Positions 1 through 6,163 are shown, numbered from the stretch's first letter. The stretch: DNA of 7,867 nt from Patescibacteria group bacterium (GCA_018818905.1 JAHIRA010000124.1:1-7867); one strand, 5' to 3'. Translations and numbers: made by a program. The notes: generated by a model not told the origin, from the sequence alone.

Positions 1-143
1 ACCGGGTTGACGGAATCGGGGTGTACGTGCCAAGGCAACGAGGCACTCAGCTCACGATCACCGAAAACCTAACAGTCCTTTGGTTAAAGGGGCAACCCAC
101 CGTCGTATTCATTTTGAGAACTATTTCGATAATAGAATCATAA
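1..143 (+). CDS. C-terminal end of an unrecognised protein (5'-truncated by window edge)
   Basis: Frame 3 is open from the window edge to a TAA at 141-143 and encodes the last 46 residues of a protein, ending in TVVFILRTISIIES. The translation has a plausible protein composition (VDGIGVYVPRQRG, LTVLWLKGQPTVVFILR) and no low-complexity bias. I do not recognise the family. Base composition is about 52% G+C over positions 1-120, clearly richer than the next gene, so this may be the last resident gene before an accessory region. The stop lies one base before the TTG start of the next gene. The other two forward frames are interrupted within the first 75 bases. The stretch could instead be non-coding, since only 141 bases are visible. 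Confidence 0.45.
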   Translation, partial: RVDGIGVYVPRQRGTQLTITENLTVLWLKGQPTVVFILRTISIIES

Positions 144-144
144 T

Positions 145-477
145 TTGACTATAGTTTATAAGGTTTCTCTTATAGCAGAAGCCCCTGAGGGTGAAGAATA
201 TGCAATCGTTACCCTAACAATCAATAATCTACAAAATGATAAAACTTACAGCTTTTCTTCGCTGTTGGTAGCCGTCTACGATGAAGATGGGTTTCAATAT
301 GAATCGGATTTCACAGCTTTAACAGCGTTAAAACAAGGTTTGGTCGGAGGAGAAATCCTACCTGGAAAGAAATTAAGCGGGAAGATACCATACTTAGTAC
401 CTGTAGGAGCCGATATCGAATTACATTTCAAGTATGACATATTTGGTGGTACAACCGCGGTTTTCGATCTCTCATAG
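145..477 (+). CDS. DUF4352-like beta-sandwich domain protein, short, TTG start
   Basis: A 110-residue protein resembling the conserved core of DUF4352 domains. It has an alternating hydrophobic strand ending in TLTINNLQND (residues 23-32), a YDEDGFQYESD turn (45-55) like the 'DsdGkkY' segment of the family, and the GEILPGKKLSGKIPYLVP stretch (69-86) matching the usual pattern 'l.pGe...G.v.f.vp', followed by a final strand IELHFKY (91-97). Family members are usually secreted or lipid-anchored, with a signal peptide or membrane segment ahead of this core; none is visible here. TAA and TAG codons lie in frame just upstream (positions 130-135) and there is no in-frame ATG, so TTG at 145 is the only reasonable start. 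No Shine-Dalgarno sequence is seen. Either this is a cytoplasmic short version translated from the preceding gene's mRNA, or it is an N-terminally truncated remnant. Function unknown. Confidence 0.6.
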   Translation: MTIVYKVSLIAEAPEGEEYAIVTLTINNLQNDKTYSFSSLLVAVYDEDGFQYESDFTALTALKQGLVGGEILPGKKLSGKIPYLVPVGADIELHFKYDIFGGTTAVFDLS

Positions 478-490
478 CATAGTATCTATC

Positions 491-519
491 ATATGATATA
501 AGAATGAAAGGATGTAAAA
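491..519 (+). promoter_or_regulatory. TATA-like element and Shine-Dalgarno before the DUF4234 gene
   Basis: The 42-base gap after the DUF4352-like gene contains an A/T-rich TATA-like stretch (ATATGATATAAG, 491-502). AAAGGA (507-512) lies 7 nt before the ATG at 520. The ribosome binding site is convincing. The TATA box is tentative because its spacing to the ATG (about 20-25 nt) would leave little or no room for a leader that includes the Shine-Dalgarno sequence. Confidence 0.4.
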
Positions 520-819
520 ATGGTAAAACATAGAAATATTTTTTTGGTATATTTGTTTTCAATCATAACTGTAGGAATTTATGCAATTTATTGGATGATT
601 TCAACAAAGAACGAAATGAATAGTCTGGGAGCAAAAATCCCAACAGCGTGGTTACTTATCATTCCAATCGCAAACCTTTATTGGATTTATAAATATTGTG
701 AAGGTTTCGCTGAAAATGTCAAAAAAGACAATAATACAATTCTTTGGTTTGTTTTATACGTCTTGGTAGGAATAATTATGCCTGCAATAGTTCAGTCGAA
801 ATTAAATGAATTGGCTTAG
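520..819 (+). CDS. Small DUF4234-type integral membrane protein
   Basis: A 99-residue, very hydrophobic protein. The N-terminal signature RNIFLVYLFSIITVGIYAIY (5-24) is the hallmark of DUF4234 ('R.......sivT.GIY.iYW'), followed by a polar stretch with KNEMN (30-34) where the family carries its 'E.n.lg' segment. Three membrane helices are predicted by eye at about 7-26, 42-59 and 73-92. The protein therefore sits in the cytoplasmic membrane. The family's biochemical role is unknown; members are common in both bacteria and archaea. The ATG at 520 is preceded by AAAGGA at a 7-nt distance, which fixes the start. It lies 42 bp after the DUF4352-like gene on the same strand and might be co-transcribed with it. 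DUF4352-type and DUF4234-type proteins both belong to the cell envelope, but I see no direct evidence of a shared job. Confidence 0.8.
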   Translation: MVKHRNIFLVYLFSIITVGIYAIYWMISTKNEMNSLGAKIPTAWLLIIPIANLYWIYKYCEGFAENVKKDNNTILWFVLYVLVGIIMPAIVQSKLNELA

Positions 820-891
820 TACAGGGATAGTGAGTATTCCACCAGCGAATATCTTGACGAACGAGGTTTTGAGAAACTAAATTATTTTCTT

Positions 892-911
892 ACCTAAATA
901 TTGAGTTAGGT
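892..911. repeat. Short inverted repeat between convergent genes, possible weak terminator
   Basis: ACCTAA (892-897) and TTAGGT (906-911) form a 6-bp stem with an 8-base loop in the 86-bp gap between the convergent DUF4234 and zinc-protein genes. The right arm covers the TAA stop of the minus-strand gene. A T-rich stretch (attattttctt, 881-891) lies upstream of the stem on the plus strand. It could contribute to 3' end formation for either gene, but the stem is short and lacks a long U-tract after it. Nothing else is evident in 820-905. Confidence 0.25.
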
Positions 912-1187
912 TTCGATCTTGGTTGGGAGACCTGATTCTAGAAGGCGCTTGAGGCGGTCTTCGTGTGAAATCTCTTCCTTGTTATCAAGCCTCGCTATGA
1001 CCTCTTTCTTTGTTTTTCCGCACTCAGAACACCCTGAAAGAACGTCATCTCGCCCTTTCTGAATTTTCTTAACTCTGCCGCCGGCCCGGCATTTGCTCGT
1101 GACGGTTTTCGAGACAAAAGGAATACGAAGGATGGTGATTGTCTCCTTCCCACAGAACGGGCATTGAATCACGGTTTCTGAAGACAT
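906..1187 (-). CDS. Small zinc-binding protein of unknown function
   Basis: A 93-residue protein with CPFC (C9, C12) near the N-terminus, a lone C33 (KCRAGG), and CSEC (C53, C56) in GCSECGKTKKEV, followed by a charged helical tail ending RLKRLLESGLPTKIE. The two CxxC pairs could form a single zinc ribbon (C9/C12 with C53/C56). At KCRAGG the position where a CxxC pair would put its second cysteine is glycine, so any third knuckle is incomplete. I have the impression that short archaeal proteins share the 'GC.ECGK...' and '..RL...GLPT.I' pattern, but I cannot name a function; nucleic-acid or protein binding is a guess. The ATG at 1187-1185 has no Shine-Dalgarno sequence. A TATA box about 26 nt upstream suggests a leaderless mRNA. 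The gene diverges from the zinc-ribbon gene at 1238, and its base composition is more G+C-rich than the restriction genes. Confidence 0.75.
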   Translation of the reverse strand: MSSETVIQCPFCGKETITILRIPFVSKTVTSKCRAGGRVKKIQKGRDDVLSGCSECGKTKKEVIARLDNKEEISHEDRLKRLLESGLPTKIET

Positions 1188-1237
1188 GTAATTCTTTTCT
1201 TGAATGAACTTATATACCTATCAGTATATATTTGTTC
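1188..1237. promoter_or_regulatory. Shared divergent promoter with a near-palindromic TATA box
   Basis: The 50-bp gap between two divergent ATGs (1187 on minus, 1238 on plus) holds TTATATA at 1210-1216. Its centre is about 25 nt from the plus-strand ATG and about 26 nt from the minus-strand ATG. Archaeal TATA boxes sit about 26 nt before the transcription start, so both mRNAs would begin at or within a base or two of their start codons. Neither start has a Shine-Dalgarno sequence, in agreement with leaderless translation. On the minus strand the same site reads TATATAAG. A second TATATA (1225-1230) could serve the minus gene with a leader of about 15 nt, but is too close to the plus ATG to drive that gene. 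Confidence 0.65.
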
Positions 1238-1408
1238 ATGGTCGAATGTCCCCAGTGCAGCCACGTGTTTGAGCCGACTCTGAATTGTAAGCGTTGTACT
1301 CACGAGTGGACTCAACGAGGATTGATGAAGCCGAAGGTCTGCCCCAATCCGGAATGCAAGTCTCCCTACTGGGATAAGGAAAGGCGTAATAATCACAAGA
1401 AAAGGTAG
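1238..1408 (+). CDS. 56-residue zinc-ribbon protein, directly upstream of the R-M operon
   Basis: A short ORF of 56 codons plus TAG, densely populated with metal ligands: CPQC (C4, C7), CKRC (C17, C20) and CPNPEC (C35, C40). The segment CKRCTHEWTQRG followed by PKVCPNPEC and KSPYWDKERR matches the small archaeal zinc-ribbon type 'C..C...W..R.....P..CP.C.S.yWd..R'. The CxxC at 17-20 and the CX4C at 35-40 would bind one zinc, while C4/C7 may be an additional knuckle. The start is supported by a TATA box 25 nt upstream and by the protein beginning just before the first CxxC. The C-terminus is basic (RRNNHKKR), consistent with nucleic-acid contact. The gene ends 4 nt before the first methyltransferase gene, so the two probably share an mRNA. 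It may be a DNA-binding regulator of the operon, or simply the resident gene behind which the operon inserted. A minus-strand reading frame across this region (1169-1396) lacks any protein-like features and is a shadow. Confidence 0.82.
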   Translation: MVECPQCSHVFEPTLNCKRCTHEWTQRGLMKPKVCPNPECKSPYWDKERRNNHKKR

Positions 1409-1412
1409 TAAT

Positions 1413-2075
1413 ATGGCTAAAAATGATTCAAACAGTCAGATTAAATCGAAGCATCGGGTTTCAAATCACGGTGAAGTTTTCACACACGAAAGAGAAGTAA
1501 ATGCGATGCTCGATCTCGTCAAGAATGAAACCGAACGCTTAGATTCGCGGTTTTTAGAACCTGCTTGCGGAACGGGAAATTTCTTGGTAGAGGTATTGAG
1601 CAGAAAACTTGTAGTTCTCAAACAAAATTACTCAAAGGGCCAACCGGAATATGAAAAATATGGTGTTGTTGTTATCTCAAGTCTGTATGGCATAGATCTC
1701 CTTGAAGACAATGTCGAAGAATGCAGGCATCGCTTGCTGGAAATCTTTGCTAAAGAATACAAATCGATATTCAAACACGATACAAATGAGAAGTTTACCA
1801 AAGTTCTAAAATTCATTTTGAGTAAAAATATCGTCTGCGGCGATGCATTGACAATGAAAGACAATAATGGTAGCCCACTAATCCTTTCAGAATGGTCAAT
1901 GCCTTACAATGATTCCAGAATAAAACGAAAAGAGTATTCGTACAAGGACATATTTAGCCCTACACTATTGTGGAGCTTTACAACAGATAGTGATACCGGA
2001 GAGAGGGTCATTCTGCCCAACGTCTATAAGGATCACCCTCTCAGAAATTATATGGAGTTGGCTGATAATGGATGA
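1413..2075 (+). CDS. DNA methyltransferase small subunit (motif I half) of an R-M system
   Basis: A 220-residue protein of the 'restriction endonuclease subunit M' type. It starts with a basic tail, then the GEVFTHEREVNAMLDLV segment (20-36; motif X region), the AdoMet-binding motif I FLEPACGTGNF (47-57), the motif II region YGIDLLEDN (92-100, acidic D95) and motif III-like VCGDAL (141-146). The catalytic motif IV ([DN]PP[YF]) is missing; ILSEWSMPY (157-165) stands roughly in its place. The protein thus has the cofactor pocket of an N6-adenine-type methyltransferase but no visible catalytic loop, and probably works together with the product of the next gene, which has the reverse pattern. The ATG at 1413 lies 4 nt after the upstream TAG with only a weak AAGG ahead, and its stop overlaps the next start by 8 bp. 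I recall close bacterial relatives of similar length and order, so the absence of motif IV is probably a family trait rather than damage. Confidence 0.88.
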   Translation: MAKNDSNSQIKSKHRVSNHGEVFTHEREVNAMLDLVKNETERLDSRFLEPACGTGNFLVEVLSRKLVVLKQNYSKGQPEYEKYGVVVISSLYGIDLLEDNVEECRHRLLEIFAKEYKSIFKHDTNEKFTKVLKFILSKNIVCGDALTMKDNNGSPLILSEWSMPYNDSRIKRKEYSYKDIFSPTLLWSFTTDSDTGERVILPNVYKDHPLRNYMELADNG

Positions 2076-3612
2076 GCCAGCATACAACCCGGACATTTTG
2101 ACGTGTCTTGCCAGCTTAAGCAATGACGAAGTATTCACTCCACCAAAAATAGTAAATGAAATGCTAGATTTATTACCTCAAGAATTGTGGTCTGATAAAA
2201 ATGCTAAGTTTCTGGATCCGGTTTCGAAGACAGGAATATTTCTAAGAGAAATAACAAAAAGATTGGACAAAGGATTGGAAAAGCAAATTCCTAACAGACA
2301 AAAGAGGATAAATCATATACTGAGAAACCAAGTGTTTGGCATAGCTATAACAGAATTGACTTCGCTGGTGTCGCGCAGATCGCTATACTGCTCCAAGACC
2401 GCAAACGGAAAGTACTCCGTCTGCATAGAATTTAAAGATGCTACAGGTAATATAAAATATGACAAAATCAAACATAATTGGGATGGAGGCAGATGCGTTT
2501 ACTGCGGAGCAAGCCAGGAAGTCTATGAACGCGGAGAGGAACTGGAATCACATGCTTACCAGTTTATCCATACAGAAAATCCGGAGGAGATATTCAACAT
2601 GAAATTCGATGTAATTGCGGGAAATCCGCCGTATCAGCTGAGTGATGAAGGGTTTGGAAGTAGTGCTTCGCCAATTTACCATAAATTCATACAACAGGCA
2701 AAGAAACTGAATCCACGTTTTATAACTATGATTGTTCCCGCTAGATGGTATTCTGGAGGAAAAGGCTTGAATGAATTTAGAGACGAAATGCTTAATGACA
2801 AAAGAATGGCTGAATTACATGACTTCCCAGATACATCAGACTGCTTCCCAGGCGTGAACATCAGAGGAGGGGTTTGTTACTTTTTGTGGCAAAAAGATCA
2901 CAATGGTGCGTGTAAGATAACTACGCATAGATCTGGCAATATAGGAAGGCCTACTGAAAGACCGTTGTTGGAGAAAAGTGCAGGAATATTTGTAAGATAC
3001 AACGAAGGAATTGAGATACTTAAAAAAGTTCAATCCTTCAAAGAGGAGTCGTTTAGTAAATTTGTCAGCTCGAGGAAACCATTTGGACTGCCCACTAATT
3101 TCTCGGAATTCAAGTTGAAAAAAGACAAAACGAATAACATTGAACTCTTTAGATTTGGTGAAAGGGGATTTGTAAGCGAAAATCAGATATTGGTAAATAA
3201 AAATCTAGTCAAAAAATACAAAGTCATAGTTCCGAAGGCGAGTCCTGGAGACGATTCATATCCACACTTGGTATTAAGCAGACCCTTATTAGCTCCACCA
3301 AACTCCTGTTGCACAGAGACCTATATAGTAATGGGGCCATTTGTAGCAAAAACAGAATCACTGAATGTTATCAGTTACTTGGAAACACGATTTGTTAGAT
3401 TTTTGATTCTTTTAGCAAAAAACACACAAGATTTACCTAAACGTGTGTATAGTTTTGTTCCGATTCAAGATTTCTCAAAATCATGGACTGATGAAGATTT
3501 GTACAAAAGGTATAAACTAACGAAAGATGAAATTGAATTCATTGATTCTTTAGTAAAACCGCTAAATTCTAATACAAAAGTCGAGGAAGTTCCAGATGAA
3601 AGCGAAGAATAA
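2068..3612 (+). CDS. Eco57I-type DNA methyltransferase subunit (NPPY half) with putative target-recognition region
   Basis: A 514-residue protein starting at ATG 2068 (MDEPAYNPDILTCLASLSND), 8 bp inside the previous gene; GGAG at 2054-2057 lies 10 nt upstream. The frame stays open to 1990, but the extra residues do not look like part of the family. Domains in order: FTPPKIVNEMLDLL (23-36, motif X); a degenerate motif I FLDPVSKTGIF (48-58) where DPxxK replaces the usual PxCGxG; GIAITELTSLVSRRSLY (91-107, motif II region); four cysteines C108, C119, C143 and C146 that could bind zinc; catalytic NPPYQ (186-190, motif IV); ITMIVPARWYSGGKG (219-233); and a C-terminal region (about 330-470) with NSCCTETYIV and the VYSFVPIQDFSKSWTDEDLY end typical of this family, probably recognising the target DNA. 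It would methylate an adenine within the recognition site, most likely as a complex with the 1413-2075 product. Confidence 0.9.
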   Translation: MDEPAYNPDILTCLASLSNDEVFTPPKIVNEMLDLLPQELWSDKNAKFLDPVSKTGIFLREITKRLDKGLEKQIPNRQKRINHILRNQVFGIAITELTSLVSRRSLYCSKTANGKYSVCIEFKDATGNIKYDKIKHNWDGGRCVYCGASQEVYERGEELESHAYQFIHTENPEEIFNMKFDVIAGNPPYQLSDEGFGSSASPIYHKFIQQAKKLNPRFITMIVPARWYSGGKGLNEFRDEMLNDKRMAELHDFPDTSDCFPGVNIRGGVCYFLWQKDHNGACKITTHRSGNIGRPTERPLLEKSAGIFVRYNEGIEILKKVQSFKEESFSKFVSSRKPFGLPTNFSEFKLKKDKTNNIELFRFGERGFVSENQILVNKNLVKKYKVIVPKASPGDDSYPHLVLSRPLLAPPNSCCTETYIVMGPFVAKTESLNVISYLETRFVRFLILLAKNTQDLPKRVYSFVPIQDFSKSWTDEDLYKRYKLTKDEIEFIDSLVKPLNSNTKVEEVPDESEE

Positions 3613-6124
3613 GGAGTTTTTTCCTCCGAAGCCGGAACTGAATCCTGCTATATACGCTTATACGGATGTTGCATACCCCGGACTGTTAAAAATTGGATAT
3701 ACTACTGTAGATGCTAGAAAAAGGATAGCTGAACAATATCCCACGAAAAGGCCAGGAAAGCTACCCTATGAAATCGTTTTCGAAGAGTCTGCAATAAGGA
3801 ACGACGGCACTTATTTCGACGATCATGCCGTTCATAGACTTCTTGTCAAAAAGGGCGTTAAACGCAAAGGCGGCGAATGGTTTTCATGCACACTCAAGGA
3901 GCTCAAAGCAGCGGTTTTGTCACTTAAAACAGGGATAATCAGCGAAGAAGAACGAACCCAAAACTTCAAAATGAGGCCCGAGCAGGCAGAAGCAGTCAGG
4001 AGAGCTGCGCAATATTTCTCTTCATTCAAGAAAGAAAGAATGACACCACATTTTCTGTGGAACTGCAAAATGCGATTCGGCAAAACTTTTGCTACATATC
4101 AGCTAGCAAAAAAGATGGGCTGGAAAAAAGTCCTCGTCCTGACATTCAAACCAGCAGTAGAGAGTGCTTGGGAAGAAGACTTAATGAATCACGTTGACTT
4201 CAGAGGCTGGCAATTTATCTCCAGAAATTCTGAAATGAAAAACGGAAACTTGAAGAAAAAGCAGCCTTTTGTGTGCTTTGGTTCGTTCCAGGACTATCTG
4301 GGCAGAAATTCTGTAGGCGGAATAAAGGCAAAGAACGAGTGGGTTCATAAAACAAAATGGGACTGTGTCGTTTTCGATGAATACCATTATGGCGCATGGA
4401 GAGAATTGGCAAAAAATCTGTTTGATGAAGAAGCGGAGATTTTATATGAAGAAAAGGAATTTGACGAATTCGACAAACCGGATGAACAGGACAAAATTGA
4501 CTACCTAGAAAGCATCATACCCATTAAAACCGGCGCGTATCTTTATCTGTCAGGCACGCCGTTCAGGGCACTCATTTCAGGCGAGTTTATAGAAGAGCAA
4601 ATTTATCACTGGACATATTCTGACGAGCAAAGGGCAAAGGAGAATTGGAAGGGCAACGACAATCCTTACGAGGCCCTTCCGAGGCTCGTCATGCTGACAT
4701 ATCAGTTGCCAGACTCTGTTATGAATATTGCTAGCGGAGGAGAATTTGATACTTTTGATTTGAATGTCTTTTTCTCCGCCAAAGGAGAAGGGGAAAATGC
4801 CAAGTTTGTTTATGAGAACGAAGTACAAAAATGGCTAGATCTTATCCGTGACAATTATCCGTCTACAAGCATTGACAACCTCAAACTTGGAGCAAAAAAG
4901 CCGCCTTTGCCTTATTCTGACGCACGGTTGTTGAACATACTATCACACACTCTCTGGTTTTTACCTAGCGTCGCCTCTTGTCGTGCTATGAAAAACTTGT
5001 TAATACAAAAACAAAACAAATACTACCATGACTACAATATTGTTGTCGCTGCCGGACCTGAGGCCGGAATAGGCCTCGCTGCATTAAAACCGGTTCAAAT
5101 GGCCATGGACGAGCCTCTGAAGAGTAAATCGATTACATTGTCCTGTGGAAAACTAACTACAGGCGTGACCATAAAGCCATGGACTGGCATATTCATGCTT
5201 AGAAATCTTGCCAGCCCCGAAACTTACTTCCAGGCCGCATTTAGAGTTCAATCTCCTTGGACAATAAAGAATCCTGATGGTAAGTCTCCCAACAGAGAAG
5301 AGATAGTCAAAAAAGAATGCTACATCTTTGATTTTGCACCCAATAGAGCATTGAAACAAATCGCAGATTATAGCTGCAAACTGAACATAGATGAAACAGA
5401 CTCAGAAAAGAAAGTCAAAGAATTTATAGACTTTCTTCCGGTTCTTGCGTATGACGGCAGCACCATGAGACAAATCGACGCTTCTGGAATACTAGAAATG
5501 GCCATGAGCGGTACTACTGCGTCTTTGCTCGCAAGAAGATGGGAAAGCGCGCTACTCGTCAATGTTGACAACAACACGTTGAACAAAATACTGAACAATC
5601 CAAAAGCGTTGGAAGCACTGATGAGCATCGAGGGGTTCAGAAGCTTAAACAGCGACATCGAGATGATCATCAATAAATCCGAATCCGTGAAAAAGGCCAA
5701 GCAGAAACTCGCCAATGACGAAAAAATATCTCCAAAAGAAAAGAAGAGACTTTCAGAAGAAGAAAAGGAATACATGAGCAAGAGGAAGGAGATACAGAAT
5801 AAACTAATCAAGTTTGCAACGAGGATACCAGTTTTCATGTACCTGACTGATTTCAGAGAAAGAACCCTGAAAGACGTAATCACGAAGATAGAGCCGTCAT
5901 TGTTCAAGAAGGTGACAGGTCTAAGCGTGGGTGATTTCGAATTATTGGTTAGCTTGGGTGTGTTCAACAGCAATTTGATGAACGATGCCGTGTTCAAGTT
6001 TAAGAGGTATGAAGAGGCGAGTCTCAAGTATACTGGAATAGAAAGACACAAATTTGATCACGTAGGCGGGTATGACATTATCATCACGGCAGAAGAATTT
6101 AATCAGAGAAGTAGGCGAAAATAA
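3596..6124 (+). CDS. Restriction endonuclease: GIY-YIG nuclease fused to an SF2 helicase
   Basis: An 842-residue protein starting at ATG 3596, 17 bp inside the methyltransferase gene, with GAGG at 3583-3586 nine nt upstream. N-terminal GIY-YIG domain of the T5orf172 type (about 17-113): AIYAYTD (18-24) and LLKIGYTT (30-37) are the GIY and YIG motifs, R41 in DARKRIAEQ is the likely catalytic arginine, and E94 in GGEWF the likely metal-binding glutamate. Helicase domain: RPEQAEAV (127-134), Walker A variant KMRFGKT (158-164), motif II DEYH (261-264), LSGTPF (318-323, motif III), GKLTTGVT (518-525, motif V) and QAAFRVQSPW (546-555, motif VI with R550). A lysine- and glutamate-rich, probably coiled segment (about 693-738) precedes a C-terminal domain (739-842). 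Expected job: ATP-driven translocation on unmethylated DNA followed by cleavage with the GIY-YIG domain. All motifs are present and the frame is intact, so the enzyme is probably active. Confidence 0.92.
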   Translation: MKAKNKEFFPPKPELNPAIYAYTDVAYPGLLKIGYTTVDARKRIAEQYPTKRPGKLPYEIVFEESAIRNDGTYFDDHAVHRLLVKKGVKRKGGEWFSCTLKELKAAVLSLKTGIISEEERTQNFKMRPEQAEAVRRAAQYFSSFKKERMTPHFLWNCKMRFGKTFATYQLAKKMGWKKVLVLTFKPAVESAWEEDLMNHVDFRGWQFISRNSEMKNGNLKKKQPFVCFGSFQDYLGRNSVGGIKAKNEWVHKTKWDCVVFDEYHYGAWRELAKNLFDEEAEILYEEKEFDEFDKPDEQDKIDYLESIIPIKTGAYLYLSGTPFRALISGEFIEEQIYHWTYSDEQRAKENWKGNDNPYEALPRLVMLTYQLPDSVMNIASGGEFDTFDLNVFFSAKGEGENAKFVYENEVQKWLDLIRDNYPSTSIDNLKLGAKKPPLPYSDARLLNILSHTLWFLPSVASCRAMKNLLIQKQNKYYHDYNIVVAAGPEAGIGLAALKPVQMAMDEPLKSKSITLSCGKLTTGVTIKPWTGIFMLRNLASPETYFQAAFRVQSPWTIKNPDGKSPNREEIVKKECYIFDFAPNRALKQIADYSCKLNIDETDSEKKVKEFIDFLPVLAYDGSTMRQIDASGILEMAMSGTTASLLARRWESALLVNVDNNTLNKILNNPKALEALMSIEGFRSLNSDIEMIINKSESVKKAKQKLANDEKISPKEKKRLSEEEKEYMSKRKEIQNKLIKFATRIPVFMYLTDFRERTLKDVITKIEPSLFKKVTGLSVGDFELLVSLGVFNSNLMNDAVFKFKRYEEASLKYTGIERHKFDHVGGYDIIITAEEFNQRSRRK

Positions 6125-6127
6125 ACA

Positions 6128-6163
6128 ATGTTGAGGGAGATTAAGATCGTGGAGGAGAACTAA
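6128..6163 (+). other. Possible 11-codon minicistron coupled to the membrane protein gene
   Basis: ATG at 6128 opens an 11-codon frame (MLREIKIVEEN) whose TAA (6161-6163) overlaps the ATG of the next gene in a TAATG arrangement. It fills nearly the whole gap after the helicase gene. Such stop-start overlaps often couple translation. However, no Shine-Dalgarno sequence is seen for the minicistron itself, and an open frame of this size is common by chance. Confidence 0.2.
6151..6157 (+). promoter_or_regulatory. Strong Shine-Dalgarno (GGAGGAG) for the 6163 gene
   Basis: GGAGGAG ends 5 nt before the ATG at 6163. It is the strongest ribosome binding site in the window and fixes the start of the membrane protein. 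It suggests an internal operon gene, in contrast to the leaderless genes at 1187 and 1238. Confidence 0.75.

Noticed and set aside
1169..1396. Minus-strand 75-residue open frame
   Set aside because: It is antisense to the cysteine-rich 56-residue gene, crosses the divergent promoter, and has no recognisable protein features.
1628..1864. Minus-strand frame inside the small methyltransferase gene
   Set aside because: Shadow of a strongly conserved coding sequence on the other strand.
1990..2067. Longer N-terminus for the large methyltransferase subunit
   Set aside because: The frame is open upstream, but the extra 26 residues are antiparallel in character to the family start, lie within the upstream gene, and the ATG at 2068 begins exactly where the conserved YNPDILTCL segment is expected.
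5368..6051. Minus-strand 227-residue open frame opposite the helicase C-terminus
   Set aside because: Leucine/serine-rich hydrophobic translation that arises from the reverse of lysine- and glutamate-rich codons of the real gene; no ribosome binding site or promoter.
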